Below are positions 25,786 through 34,294 of a DNA stretch of 64,000 nt, piece by piece. Where the stretch lies: contig NZ_CP083451.1 of the NCBI RefSeq assembly GCF_020080045.1, positions 124,001-188,000 on the forward strand, read 5' to 3'. The notes beneath the pieces were generated by a model that worked only from the letters and a program-made list of their open reading frames with translations, was not told the origin of the DNA and made no database searches. The position numbers were made by a program, and so were the translations under genes. Within the stretch, counting starts at the first letter, position 1; every line of letters begins with the position of its first letter. Origin of the DNA: Comamonas odontotermitis (lineage in GTDB: Bacteria > Pseudomonadota > Gammaproteobacteria > Burkholderiales > Burkholderiaceae_C).

Positions 25786-25804
25786 CGTGGCGAAGGGCTG
25801 AGCA

Positions 25805-26704
25805 ATGCGGTTGCGCCATATCGAAGTGTTCAATGCGGTGATGCATACGGGCAGCGTGAGCGCGGCCGCGCGGCTCATCAACATCTCGCAGCCCGCTGTC
25901 AGCCGCACCTTGCAGCATGCAGAGCTGCAGCTGGGCTTTGCGCTCTTTCAGCGCAGCAAGGGGCGCCTTGCACCGACCAGTGAAGCGCTGGCCCTGCTGC
26001 CCCACATGGAAAAGCTGTTTGCCCAGCTTGAAGACGTACAGCGCCTGGCAGACAGCCTGCGCAAGGGCCGTGCCACTGATGAGTTGCGCATTGCCAGCGT
26101 GCTGGCGCTCAGCCACGAAGTGTTGCCACGCGCACTGGCGCAGTTCAAGCAGAAACACCCCAATGTCACTGTCACTCTGCAGTCGCTGCACTCTCCGCAG
26201 ATCGTGTCGGCGCTCATGATGCAGGAAGCTGATGTGGGTTTTGTACTGAGCAATGTGCAGCAGCCCACCTTGCTGCAGGAAAACCTGGCCCGCGTGCCCA
26301 TGATGTGCATCGTGCCCAAGGGCATGCTGCCCCCGTTCAAGCTGCGCGCGGGCACTCTGTCGCAGGAAGATCTGGCGGGCGTGCCCCTCATCTGCCTGGA
26401 TGCGCAGGACCCTGTGGGTATGCTGCTGAACCAGCTGGGCCGCGAATCAGGCGCAGGCCAGAACCATTTTGTGACGGTGCAGACCTATCACACGGCCCTG
26501 GCCATGGCCCACCATGGTTTGGGCGTGGCGATGGTGGATGGCTGCACGGCCTTGTCGGCCGACCGGAGCAAGGTGGAAGTGCTGCCGCTGGCCCCCGAGT
26601 TGCAGGTGCCGGTCAATGCCATCCGCGCGGCCGCGCAGCCGCATTCACTGCTGGTCAAAGCCATCACGCGCGAAATGCAGAAGGTGCTGGCGGCGCAGCG
26701 CTAG
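25805..26704 (+). CDS. LysR-family transcriptional regulator
   Basis: Predicted 299-aa LysR-type regulator. The N-terminal winged helix-turn-helix (HIEVFNAVMHTGSVSAAARLINISQPAVSRTLQHAELQLGFALFQR) is followed by a substrate-binding-like effector domain (ELRIASVLALSHEVLPRALAQFKQKHPNVTVTLQSL, then a C-terminal half ending QPHSLLVKAITREMQKVLAAQR). It follows the cobalamin adenosyltransferase by 19 bases on the same strand. A link to its regulation is possible but unproven. The sensor sequence resembles NocR/OccR-like opine and arginine-derivative regulators. Confidence 0.88.
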   Translation: MRLRHIEVFNAVMHTGSVSAAARLINISQPAVSRTLQHAELQLGFALFQRSKGRLAPTSEALALLPHMEKLFAQLEDVQRLADSLRKGRATDELRIASVLALSHEVLPRALAQFKQKHPNVTVTLQSLHSPQIVSALMMQEADVGFVLSNVQQPTLLQENLARVPMMCIVPKGMLPPFKLRAGTLSQEDLAGVPLICLDAQDPVGMLLNQLGRESGAGQNHFVTVQTYHTALAMAHHGLGVAMVDGCTALSADRSKVEVLPLAPELQVPVNAIRAAAQPHSLLVKAITREMQKVLAAQR

Positions 26705-26905
26705 CCAGGAGCTGCACTGGCTGTTCTCAGAACTGGTTCAAAGTCTCTGCAATCCTTGCGATAAGATGGATGGCGTGCGCGGCCCGCGCCTCCTCCCTCC
26801 GTTTGGGGAAGCATTGTTTGTGCAGGGCATACCTTTAGCCCAACCTGCTTGTTGGCGATGTGCATAAGGAGGGATTGCTCAGCTGCCTTGAACAGGAGGT
26901 TGACC

Positions 26906-27619
26906 ATGGGATCCATTCCCCTTTCCGCGCCGTTGTACGCGCTCAAACGCCAGGCGAGGCTGAGGGCTCGCCAGCACGGCATGCCCCTGCATGAAGCGCT
27001 CGATGACATCGCCAGGGAAAACGGCTTTGCGCAATGGAGCCTGCTGATGGCCCGGCACGCTTCACCAGATGCGCTGACCCAGTTGTCTCGCCAGCTGCGG
27101 CCAGGCCAATTGCTGCTGCTCGCCGCACGCCCCCTGCAGGGCAAAACCCGCCTGGGTTTTGCATTGATGGCACGCGCCTTGCGAGCGGGACAACATGCGG
27201 CTTTCTTCTCGCTCGATTGCACTCCTGCACAGGTACGCACCATGGCGGCTGCAGCCGATACCGATGGGGCGCTGTGGGGCACCCGTTTTCGGTGGGATTG
27301 TTCGGACGATGTGTGCGCCGCGCATGTGGCCGCACAGCTGCACGATGCACCACCGGCGACCGTCGTCGTCATCGACTATCTGCAGCTGCTGGATCAGCGG
27401 CGCGACCTGCCCCCGGTCATGCAGCAGGTGCAGGTTTTGCGAAACCTTGCGCGCGAGCGGCAATTCACTGTGGTGGTGATTGCGCAGATCCAGCGTCGGT
27501 TTGACGAAGCCCGGCGGGGCATGCCGGGCTGGAGCGATGTACGCCTGCCCAACCCCTTGGATGCGAGCCTTTTTGACCACCGGTGTTTCGTACACCAGGG
27601 CCAGATAGCCATTCAGTAG
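26906..27619 (+). CDS. Small DnaB-like RecA-fold ATPase, function unknown
   Basis: A 237-aa protein with a strong AGGAGG ribosome binding site. Residues 63-237 resemble the C-terminal motor of replicative helicase DnaB. Walker A is ARPLQGKT (74-81), followed by a helix. AAFFSLDCTPAQV matches the DnaB F-F-S-L-E-M-S region, and VVVIDYLQLLD (153-163) is Walker B in its DnaB form. VVVIAQIQRR (189-198) matches the sensor strand with a Gln instead of the usual S-Q. PGWSDVRLPNPLDASLFDHRCFV aligns with the D-L-R-x-S-x-x-I-E-Q-D-A region. Residues 11-50 (YALKRQARLRARQHGMPLHEALDDIARENGFAQWSLL) form a short helical motif. It lacks the DnaB N-terminal domain, and helicase activity is unproven. Confidence 0.7.
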   Translation: MGSIPLSAPLYALKRQARLRARQHGMPLHEALDDIARENGFAQWSLLMARHASPDALTQLSRQLRPGQLLLLAARPLQGKTRLGFALMARALRAGQHAAFFSLDCTPAQVRTMAAAADTDGALWGTRFRWDCSDDVCAAHVAAQLHDAPPATVVVIDYLQLLDQRRDLPPVMQQVQVLRNLARERQFTVVVIAQIQRRFDEARRGMPGWSDVRLPNPLDASLFDHRCFVHQGQIAIQ

Positions 27620-27677
27620 ATAAACGCCTTCCGGTGCTCATGGATTAGGCGATAAATGCTATTGATTTTGTAGTAAA

Positions 27678-28895
27678 TCAGGCAACCTTGCCCAACTGCT
27701 GCGCAAGTTGTGCGGCGGTGCCAAAGGCCAGGGTGAACCCGAGCGCGCCATGACCGGTGTTGAGCCAGAGATTGCTGGCGCCGGCCTGCCTTGCAATGGG
27801 GACTGCCGTGGGCGTGGCGGGGCGCAGGCCGGCCCAGGGGTTCACTGCGGCGAAATCGCTGCAGCCCGGGAAGACGGCCTGCGTGGAATCGCACAGGCTC
27901 CGGATCTTGTCCTGTGGAATGCGCAGATCGTTGCCCACCAACTCCACCATGCCTGCCACGCGCAGGCGATTGCCAAGGCGGGCAAAGACGACTTTGCGCG
28001 CACTGTCGGTAATGCTGACGCGCGGCGCCTTGTCGCTGGCGGCTGCGACATCCAGGGTGAGGCTGTAGCCTTTGAGCGGATACACCGGCAGGTCGATGCC
28101 CAGGGGCTTGCACAGCGCCACACTGTCAAAGGCAAGGGCGACCATGTAGTGGTCGGCGGTGATATCGCCCTGGCTCGTGCGCACGGCAACGATTCTGCCG
28201 CCTTCGCGGCGCAAGCTTTGAACGGCGGTGTTCATGACGAACTTCACCCCATTGCGCTGCAGCCAGGCCTGCAGCTGCTGCGCCACCTGGTAGCAATCGG
28301 CGGCGCACTCGCTCGGGGTGTGCACGGCGCCTGCAAACTGCGGCTGGTACGCCGCAAGGGCGGGCTCCAGTGCCACGGCTTCGTCGGGCGATACGATGCG
28401 CTGCGGCGCGCTGCCGAGTCTGCTTTGCACATCGAGCTGGTTGCGGGCCGACTCCACCCCCGCCTGGGTGGGGTAGAGCACCAGTTTCCCGGTAGTGGAG
28501 TAATCCCATTGGCCCTGCACATGCTGCTGCATGGCTTCAAAGTGCTGGCGACTGGTGGCGGCCAATTGCAGCAATTCGCGCGTACTGGTGGCTGAGCGCT
28601 TGGCATTGCAGGCGGCCAGAAACTGCAGGCCCCATTTCCACTGGTGCGGATCGGCCTGCAGGCGAAACTTGAGCGGCGAGTCTTCATTGAACAGCAGCTT
28701 GGGCAGCTGCTTCCAGATCGAGGGGTCGGCCAGCGGCTGCACGTAGCTGTAGCTCAGCTGCGCGCCATTGCCCATGCTGGTGCCCATGCCGGCGTGCGAT
28801 GCCTTGTCGATGACGGTGACCTCGTGTCCCGCTTGTTGCAGCTCATACGCCGCTGCCAAACCCACAATACCTGCGCCGAGAATGCAAACGTGCAT
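27678..28895 (-). CDS. dadA: D-amino acid dehydrogenase DadA
   Basis: Predicted 405-aa membrane-associated FAD enzyme that oxidatively deaminates D-amino acids to 2-oxo acids and ammonia. The Rossmann motif VCILGAGIVGLAAAYELQQAGHEVTVID is at residues 3-30. GMGTSMGNGAQLSYSYVQPLADP is a DadA hallmark, and PLKGYSLTLDV and the final GHGALGFTLAFGTAAQLAQQL bind flavin. The ATG at 28895 follows AGGGGGTGG and begins directly with the Rossmann strand. It is divergent from a periplasmic binding-protein gene; an amino-acid racemase follows that gene, so the three form a likely amino-acid use cluster. Confidence 0.92.
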   Translation of the reverse strand: MHVCILGAGIVGLAAAYELQQAGHEVTVIDKASHAGMGTSMGNGAQLSYSYVQPLADPSIWKQLPKLLFNEDSPLKFRLQADPHQWKWGLQFLAACNAKRSATSTRELLQLAATSRQHFEAMQQHVQGQWDYSTTGKLVLYPTQAGVESARNQLDVQSRLGSAPQRIVSPDEAVALEPALAAYQPQFAGAVHTPSECAADCYQVAQQLQAWLQRNGVKFVMNTAVQSLRREGGRIVAVRTSQGDITADHYMVALAFDSVALCKPLGIDLPVYPLKGYSLTLDVAAASDKAPRVSITDSARKVVFARLGNRLRVAGMVELVGNDLRIPQDKIRSLCDSTQAVFPGCSDFAAVNPWAGLRPATPTAVPIARQAGASNLWLNTGHGALGFTLAFGTAAQLAQQLGKVA

Positions 28896-29040
28896 AGCCA
28901 CCCCCTGAAAACCCTTAAATATAGGCGCTTGCATTGCGGCTGAGGCATAGCAATATACGCATCAGGCATACCGTTTGCTTATAGGGGGTGCGGGTACGCA
29001 CAATCCCTGTGCACCTGGTGCCATAACCGGGCGTTATGGG

Positions 29041-29070
29041 TTTGTCCCAAAAAGGCATTGTTGGGACAAA
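29041..29070. promoter_or_regulatory. Perfect 10-bp inverted repeat upstream of the amino-acid binding-protein gene
   Basis: TTTGTCCCAA and TTGGGACAAA separated by exactly 10 bases, 50 bases before the start of the binding-protein gene. Two smaller palindromes precede it: GCACC/GGTGC (29011-29021) and CCATAAC/GTTATGG (29021-29039). It may be an operator or an RNA hairpin in the leader; there is no T run. Confidence 0.6.
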
Positions 29071-29119
29071 TCATCGGTTTCTACACTGTCAACATCGATT
29101 GATTCAAGGAGGTTTCGAT

Positions 29120-30004
29120 ATGAAGTTTGTTACGTCGCTGGTCTGCGCTGCCGCCGCCATTGCCTGCCTGCCTGCCGCGCACGCCGATGTGCTGGCCAAG
29201 GCCAAGGAATCGGGCGAGATCACCTTCGCCTACCGCGAATCGTCGGTGCCATTCAGCTACCTGGCTGGTGGCCAGAACGCCATCGGCTTCTCGGTCGATA
29301 TCTCCAACGCGGTGGCCGATGTCGTGCGCAAGGAAATCGGCAAGCCCGACCTGAAGGTGAAGTGGCAGCCGGTCACCTCGGCCAACCGCATTCCGCTGAT
29401 CCAGAACGGTACCGTGGCGCTGGAGTGCGGCTCCACCACCAACAACTCTGCTCGCAACAAGGATGTGGATTTCGCGATCAACTACTTCTACACCGGCACC
29501 CGCGTGGCAGTGAAGAAGAGCGCCGGCATCAAGAACTGGGCCGATCTGAAGGGCAAGACGCTGGCAATCACCACCGGTACGACCAACCTGCCCGTGGTGC
29601 GCAAGTACAGCGCCGACCAGAAGCTAGACATCAACATCACCCTGGCCAAGGACCATGCGGACGGTTTCCTGCTGATGGAAAACGACCGTGCATCGGGCTT
29701 TGCAATGGATGACATTCTGCTGTTCGGCCTGAAGGCCAACTCCAAGGATCCTGCGGCCTACGAAGTGGTGGCCGATGCCCTGCAGGTGGAGCCCTATGCC
29801 TGCATGCTGCCCAAGGGAGATGCAGCATTCAAGAAGATCGTCGACGGCGTGATCGGCGGCATGATGAAATCGGGCGAATTCACCAAGCTGTACGACAAGT
29901 GGTTCATGCAGCCCATTCCGCCGAAGAACCAGGCGCTGGGTCTGCCGATGAACCAGGAGCTGAAGGATAATCTGGGCGCGCAAAGCGACAAGCCAGCTAT
30001 CTAA
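29120..30004 (+). CDS. Periplasmic amino-acid ABC-transporter substrate-binding protein (GltI-like)
   Basis: Predicted 294-aa periplasmic solute-binding protein. The signal peptide is residues 1-22 (ending AAHA). The SBP_bac_3 fold is clear: GEITFAYRESSVPFSYL, IGFSVDISNAVADVV, GTVALECGSTTNNSARNKDVDFAINYF, GKTLAITTGTTNLPVVRKY and DRASGFAMDDILL. This sequence pattern is that of GltI, the glutamate/aspartate-binding protein. The ATG follows AAGGAGG. Permease and ATPase genes are not adjacent, so it must work with components encoded elsewhere. Dicarboxylic L- or D-amino acids are the likely ligands, given dadA and the racemase beside it. Confidence 0.88.
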   Translation: MKFVTSLVCAAAAIACLPAAHADVLAKAKESGEITFAYRESSVPFSYLAGGQNAIGFSVDISNAVADVVRKEIGKPDLKVKWQPVTSANRIPLIQNGTVALECGSTTNNSARNKDVDFAINYFYTGTRVAVKKSAGIKNWADLKGKTLAITTGTTNLPVVRKYSADQKLDINITLAKDHADGFLLMENDRASGFAMDDILLFGLKANSKDPAAYEVVADALQVEPYACMLPKGDAAFKKIVDGVIGGMMKSGEFTKLYDKWFMQPIPPKNQALGLPMNQELKDNLGAQSDKPAI

Positions 30005-30027
30005 AGCATCGCTGTCTGCGTTTTGGC

Positions 30028-30052
30028 ATGGCCCGGTAACGGGCCATTTTCT
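30028..30052 (+). terminator. Terminator after the binding-protein gene
   Basis: Stem ATGGCCCG/CGGGCCAT with a 4-base loop followed by a short T run. It separates the binding-protein gene from the racemase gene. Confidence 0.72.
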
Positions 30053-30144
30053 ATTGCCATGGAGCCTTCCATGGCGAAGGGGGCCGGCGCTGGCAGCGAG
30101 GTACGCAATCGCTTGGCAAGGTTTTTTAGATGGGAAAATGGGCA

Positions 30145-30876
30145 ATGAGCACGAAAACCGTAGGCATCCTGGGCGGCATGGGACCGGCAGCGGGCGCTGA
30201 TTTTGCACGTCTGTTTGTGCAGGCCTGTGCAGAGCAACTCAAGGCCGGCGGTGCAGCCGTGGCTGACCAGGCTTATCCAGAGCACTGGCTGGCGCAACTG
30301 CCCATTCCTGACCGCAGTGCAGCATTGCTGGCGCCTGAAGCTGCCGAAGACCCCTTTCCGATGATGTGCACCGCAATGGACAAATTGCAGGCCGTGGGCT
30401 CCACCGCTGTGGCCATGGCCTGCAATACCGCCCATGCCTGGCATGAGCGCCTGCAGCAGGCCTACCCACGCCTGCAGTTGCTGCACATTGCCCGCGTGGT
30501 GGCAGAGAGCCTGCAACAACAAGGCCACCGCGCCTGTGTGTTGCTGGCCACGCAAGGCACCTACCGCATCGGCCTGTACGACGAGGCACTGGCGGCCTGC
30601 GGCATCACCGTGCACCTGCCGCAAGACGCCGAGCGAGAGCTGCTGATGCAAGGCATCTACCAAGGGGTGAAAGCGGACAGGCTGGACTTGGCACGCGCCT
30701 GCTTCTCTCAGGTGGCGCGCGCCATGCGGCTGCGCCATGGCGATGTGCCGTTGATCATGGGATGCACCGAAATCCCGCTGGCGCTGCCGGGCGCTCCGGA
30801 GGTGGAAGGTCTGCCCCTTGTGGACCCGGCCTGGGAGCTGGCCCAAGCCTTGGCGCGTGTGGCTTACGGCCGGTAA
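30145..30876 (+). CDS. Aspartate/glutamate racemase family protein
   Basis: Predicted 243-aa cofactor-independent racemase interconverting L- and D-amino acids, most likely aspartate or glutamate. The N-terminal KTVGILGGMGPAAGADF is the family opening. The two catalytic cysteines lie in AVAMACNTAHAWH and PLIMGCTEIPLAL, the standard C-N-T and G-C-T-E motifs. The start at 30145 fits the family N-terminus; an ATG five codons earlier (30130) is also possible. It follows a glutamate/aspartate-type binding-protein gene and is near dadA, consistent with racemisation followed by D-amino-acid oxidation. Confidence 0.88.
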   Translation: MSTKTVGILGGMGPAAGADFARLFVQACAEQLKAGGAAVADQAYPEHWLAQLPIPDRSAALLAPEAAEDPFPMMCTAMDKLQAVGSTAVAMACNTAHAWHERLQQAYPRLQLLHIARVVAESLQQQGHRACVLLATQGTYRIGLYDEALAACGITVHLPQDAERELLMQGIYQGVKADRLDLARACFSQVARAMRLRHGDVPLIMGCTEIPLALPGAPEVEGLPLVDPAWELAQALARVAYGR

Positions 30877-30908
30877 TTAGAGAAAAAGAACCGCCAGCGC
30901 AAGCCCGC

Positions 30909-30949
30909 CAAGCGCTGGGATATCAAAAACAATAGCGTCTGAGCGCTGG
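30909..30949. repeat. Dispersed intergenic repeat, copy after the racemase gene
   Basis: CAAGCGCTGGGATATCAAAA followed by ACAATAGCGTCTGAGCGCTGG, with TATCAAAAAC and AATAGC blocks between two GCGCTGG copies. It lies between convergent racemase and cupin genes, where no true terminator was seen. Confidence 0.45.
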
Positions 30950-30958
30950 TCAGAGCAG

Positions 30959-31273
30959 TCAGGGCATCTTGTCCATGACCAGCAGACAGGCTTCACCCAC
31001 CACCCTGCTGCGATGGGACATGCCGGGTTCTACACGGTAGAACATCCCTGGTGTGAGCGTGACAGGGCCTGCCTCGGTATCCACCACCACTTCGCCACTG
31101 AGTACAAGAAAGCACTCTGGCGAATCGTCGTGCACGTGAAAAGACGCAACGGTGTCGCGTATCACCCGATAGCGCAGGTTCACACCGTCAATGGAAGTCA
31201 GCGTCTGTGCGAACCATGGCTGCGGATGCGAGACCTTGATTTCGTTGGTATCCAGTGCCTGGAGAGGTGTCAT
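30959..31273 (-). CDS. Cupin-domain protein
   Basis: Predicted 104-aa single-cupin protein. Cupin motif 1 is seen in SFHVHDDSPECFLVLSGEVVVD (His-x-His...Glu pattern with the G-E ending), and motif 2 in TLTPGMFYRVEPGMSHRSR, giving the usual metal ligands His, His, Glu and His. It is 30 bases downstream of a PaaI-type thioesterase gene on the same strand. Substrate and role are unknown; small cupins include isomerases, dioxygenases and ligand sensors. Confidence 0.8.
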   Translation of the reverse strand: MTPLQALDTNEIKVSHPQPWFAQTLTSIDGVNLRYRVIRDTVASFHVHDDSPECFLVLSGEVVVDTEAGPVTLTPGMFYRVEPGMSHRSRVVGEACLLVMDKMP

Positions 31274-31303
31274 GAGGGCTTTGGAATCACGGATTGGCGA
31301 GAC

Positions 31304-31729
31304 TCAGCCTTCCTGCAGCATTGCCATGGTGATGCGCGACACGCAAGTCAGCTTGCCTTCGTCGTTCACCATGTCGATCTGCCAGACCTGGGTGGTGCGG
31401 CCAATGTGCACCGGGCGTGCCGTACCGGTGACCCAGCCGCTTTTCACGCCACGAATATGGTTGGCATTGATGTCGAGGCCCACGCAGCGCCAATCAGGCG
31501 GTGAGGAGAACATGGCACCGACGGAGCCCAGGGTCTCGGCCAGTACCACGCTCACGCCGCCGTGCAGCAAGCCATAGGGTTGGTGCGTGCGGTGGTCCAC
31601 AGGCACACGGCCCACAAGATAGTCGTCACCGATTTCCAGGTATTCGATGCCCAGGTGCTCGATCGCGGTGTTGCGCGCGGCGGCACGCAGGGCGTCCAAT
31701 GAGAAGGGCTTTTTCCAGATGGCAGTCAT
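31304..31729 (-). CDS. Hotdog-fold acyl-CoA thioesterase (PaaI/MenI-like)
   Basis: Predicted 141-aa thioesterase of the PaaI/YdiI type. The hotdog motif THQPYGLLHGGVSVVLAETLGSVGA carries the conserved H-G-G and the catalytic Glu in the L-A-E-T-x-G-S helix. DINANHIRGVKSGWVTGTARPVHIGRTTQVW is the standard following sheet. The closest recognisable type is 1,4-dihydroxy-2-naphthoyl-CoA hydrolase/general acyl-CoA thioesterase. As this lineage normally uses ubiquinone, a broad acyl-CoA role is more likely. It is transcribed just upstream of the cupin gene. Confidence 0.85.
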   Translation of the reverse strand: MTAIWKKPFSLDALRAAARNTAIEHLGIEYLEIGDDYLVGRVPVDHRTHQPYGLLHGGVSVVLAETLGSVGAMFSSPPDWRCVGLDINANHIRGVKSGWVTGTARPVHIGRTTQVWQIDMVNDEGKLTCVSRITMAMLQEG

Positions 31730-31898
31730 GGCAGGCTTTCAGCGTTCATGCGGGGTATGAGGCACAGCATAGCGGCGCCCGGCTGGGCTGGCTACCGCCT
31801 GCAAGACTGTGCTTTGATGGTTCACACGGTTGCGACCAGATTGGCAGCTTTGGCAACGCCCAGCCTTGCTCTTCATGGTGTGCCGCCACGATGCACCG

Positions 31899-32843
31899 TC
31901 AGTTGCTGGTGGGGATGTCGTTATCCAGACCATCTGCATCGTCGGCGACGATACCGTCTTCAACCAGCAGCTCGACCAGCTCACGGGCAAACGAAGGCAG
32001 CGATTCGAGGTTGCGCACCACGATCTGCATTTCGCGGTTGGACCATTCGTCGGACAGCTGGATGATGCGGATGTCCATGATCTTGGCATGGCGCCGTGCG
32101 GCCGATTCCGGCAGGATGCCGATGCCCACGCCTGCTTCGATCATGCGGCAGGCCGCTTCAAAATTGCCTACCTGGATACGCTGCTTGATCGGGCGGTGCA
32201 GCAAGTCGCTGTGCTGGCGCAGGAAAGCGTGGATGGCGCTGGATTCGTGCAGGCCCACATAGTCGAAATCCAGCGTGTCGCCAAAGGCGACGGATTTGCG
32301 CTTGGCCAGCGGATGCTCGGGGTTGACGACGAGGATCAGGTGATCGCGGCGGTAGGGCATCGAGACCAGGCTTTCGGTACGCACCTGACCGGCCACGATG
32401 CCAATGTCGGTCTGGCCTTCGCCCACAGCACGGATGATGTCGTTGGACAGGCGCTCGCGCAGGTCGATGTCCACATCCGGGTGCTTGCGCAGGTAGGTGC
32501 GCAGAACGGGTGGCAAAAACTCGCCCAGCGCCGTGGTGTTGGCAAACACACGTACGTGGCCCTTGATGCCGCGGGCGTATTCCTGCATGTCGCCGCGCAG
32601 GTGCTCGATCTGGCCGAGAACGGTGCGGGCATGCTGTACAAAGGCCTGTCCGGGCAGGGTCAGGGTCACGCCCTGGCTGGTGCGATAGAGCAGCTTCACG
32701 CCCATGCTCTCTTCGAGGTTCTTGATGCGGGTGCTGGCGGCGGGCAGGGAGATGAACGACAGTTCGGCCCCTCGCGTCATGCTGTTCGCGTCTGCCACGT
32801 GCACCATCAGGCGCAGGTCTACCAAATCAAAATGCATTGCCAT
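31899..32843 (-). CDS. LysR-family transcriptional regulator
   Basis: Predicted 314-aa LysR-type regulator. The N-terminal helix-turn-helix is DLVDLRLMVHVADANSMTRGAELSFISLPAASTRIKNLEESMGVKLLYRTSQGVTLTLPGQ. The effector domain starts at about residue 93 (GHVRVFANTTALGEFLPPVLRTYLRKHPDVDIDLRER) and has the two-lobed binding-protein pattern. Two ATGs (32843 and 32837) are in frame close together. The next gene upstream is sdaA on the same strand, 46 bases away. Regulation of sdaA or of the downstream thioesterase/cupin pair is possible but not shown. Confidence 0.86.
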   Translation of the reverse strand: MAMHFDLVDLRLMVHVADANSMTRGAELSFISLPAASTRIKNLEESMGVKLLYRTSQGVTLTLPGQAFVQHARTVLGQIEHLRGDMQEYARGIKGHVRVFANTTALGEFLPPVLRTYLRKHPDVDIDLRERLSNDIIRAVGEGQTDIGIVAGQVRTESLVSMPYRRDHLILVVNPEHPLAKRKSVAFGDTLDFDYVGLHESSAIHAFLRQHSDLLHRPIKQRIQVGNFEAACRMIEAGVGIGILPESAARRHAKIMDIRIIQLSDEWSNREMQIVVRNLESLPSFARELVELLVEDGIVADDADGLDNDIPTSN

Positions 32844-32889
32844 GGCGAGGATTGTAGAGGGTAGGCTGGTTGCACATGGGTGCGGTGGT

Positions 32890-34281
32890 TCAGCACTCGA
32901 CGATGTGCACGGCCAGCCCACCCAGCGATGTTTCCTTGTACTTGCTCATCATGTCGGCACCTGTGGCACGCATGGTCTCGATCACCTTGTCCAGGCTCAC
33001 GACATGCGATCCATCTCCGCGCAGTGCCATGCGGGCCGCGTTGATGGCCTTGACGGCGGCCAGCGCATTGCGCTCGATGCAGGGCACCTGCACCAGGCCT
33101 GCCACAGGGTCGCAGGTCAGGCCCAGGTGGTGCTCCATGCCAATCTCGGCGGCGTTTTCAACCTGCTCCGGTGTACCGCCCATCACGGCACACAGGCCCG
33201 CAGCCGCCATGGAGCAGGCCACGCCCACCTCGCCCTGGCAGCCCACTTCGGCACCGGAGATGGAGGCGTTTTCCTTGTACAGAATACCGATCGCTCCCGC
33301 AGTCAGTAGGAAGTCGATGATGCCCGCTTCGGTAGCGCCTGGCACAAAGCGCCAGTAGTAGTGCAGCACGGCGGGTACGATGCCTGCCGCACCATTGGTG
33401 GGCGCGGTCACCACGCGCCCGCCAGCGGCGTTTTCTTCGTTGACGGCCAGCGCGAACAGGTTCACCCAGTCGATCACCTGCAGCGGATCGGTGGAGGGGC
33501 TGTCCGCATGCTGGGTGAGACCCTCGTAAAAGCCAGCAGCGCGGCGCTTGACATTCAGGCCCCCCGGCAAACGGCCTTGCGTGGTGCAGCCGCGCTGCAC
33601 GCAATCCTGCATGGCCTGCCAGATCTTGAGCAGGCCACTGTCGATGTCGGCATCGCTGCGCCAATGGCGCTCGTTGGTGCGCATGATCTGTGCAATGGGC
33701 TGCTGGTGGTCATGTGCCTGTTGCAGCAGCTGTGCGGCGCTGTGAAATGGCAGGGGAAGCACCTCGGTATCCGGTGCAATCACTTGCTGGCGCTCGGCAT
33801 CGTGGGCCGCCTCTTCGCTGACGATGAAGCCGCCGCCGACCGAGTAGTAGGCCTGTGCGTCCAGCAGTTCATGCTGCGCATCCCAGGCTTCGAAACGCAT
33901 GCCATTGGGGTGGAACGGCAGGCTCACATCGCCGATCAGCAGCAGATCGATAGCAGGCTCAAACACAATGGTGTGTTCGCCATTCAGCGGCAGTTGTTGC
34001 GTGCTGTGTACCTGCGCGATGATGGCTTCGACGGCGTTCACATCCACTGTATCGGGCGCATGGCCCGCGAGGCCCTGCATGACGGCGCGGTCGCTGGCGT
34101 GACCAATGCCGGTGGCACCCAAGGAGCCAAACAGCTGGCAGCGCAAGCGTGCCACCTTTGCCAGCATGCCTTGCCGTTGCAGGCGCTGCACAAAGGCATG
34201 TGCAGCGCGCATGGGCCCTACGGTGTGCGAGCTGCTGGGCCCGATACCGATCTTGAACAAATCAAACACGCTGACTGCCAT
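32890..34281 (-). CDS. sdaA: L-serine ammonia-lyase (iron-sulfur type)
   Basis: Predicted 463-aa 4Fe-4S L-serine dehydratase that converts L-serine to pyruvate and ammonia. The beta-domain start [27 protein letters not shown] contains the hallmark S-S-S-H-T. The catalytic alpha-domain has [26 protein letters not shown] and [29 protein letters not shown]. It ends with [19 protein letters not shown], carrying the cluster cysteines. The length and the fusion of the two domains fit the single-chain SdaA/TdcG class. The ATG at 34281 begins the conserved domain. It is followed by a LysR gene and preceded, 13 bases away, by an AidB-like gene. Confidence 0.94.
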   Translation of the reverse strand: MAVSVFDLFKIGIGPSSSHTVGPMRAAHAFVQRLQRQGMLAKVARLRCQLFGSLGATGIGHASDRAVMQGLAGHAPDTVDVNAVEAIIAQVHSTQQLPLNGEHTIVFEPAIDLLLIGDVSLPFHPNGMRFEAWDAQHELLDAQAYYSVGGGFIVSEEAAHDAERQQVIAPDTEVLPLPFHSAAQLLQQAHDHQQPIAQIMRTNERHWRSDADIDSGLLKIWQAMQDCVQRGCTTQGRLPGGLNVKRRAAGFYEGLTQHADSPSTDPLQVIDWVNLFALAVNEENAAGGRVVTAPTNGAAGIVPAVLHYYWRFVPGATEAGIIDFLLTAGAIGILYKENASISGAEVGCQGEVGVACSMAAAGLCAVMGGTPEQVENAAEIGMEHHLGLTCDPVAGLVQVPCIERNALAAVKAINAARMALRGDGSHVVSLDKVIETMRATGADMMSKYKETSLGGLAVHIVEC

Positions 34282-34294
34282 GGCTGCCTTCCAT

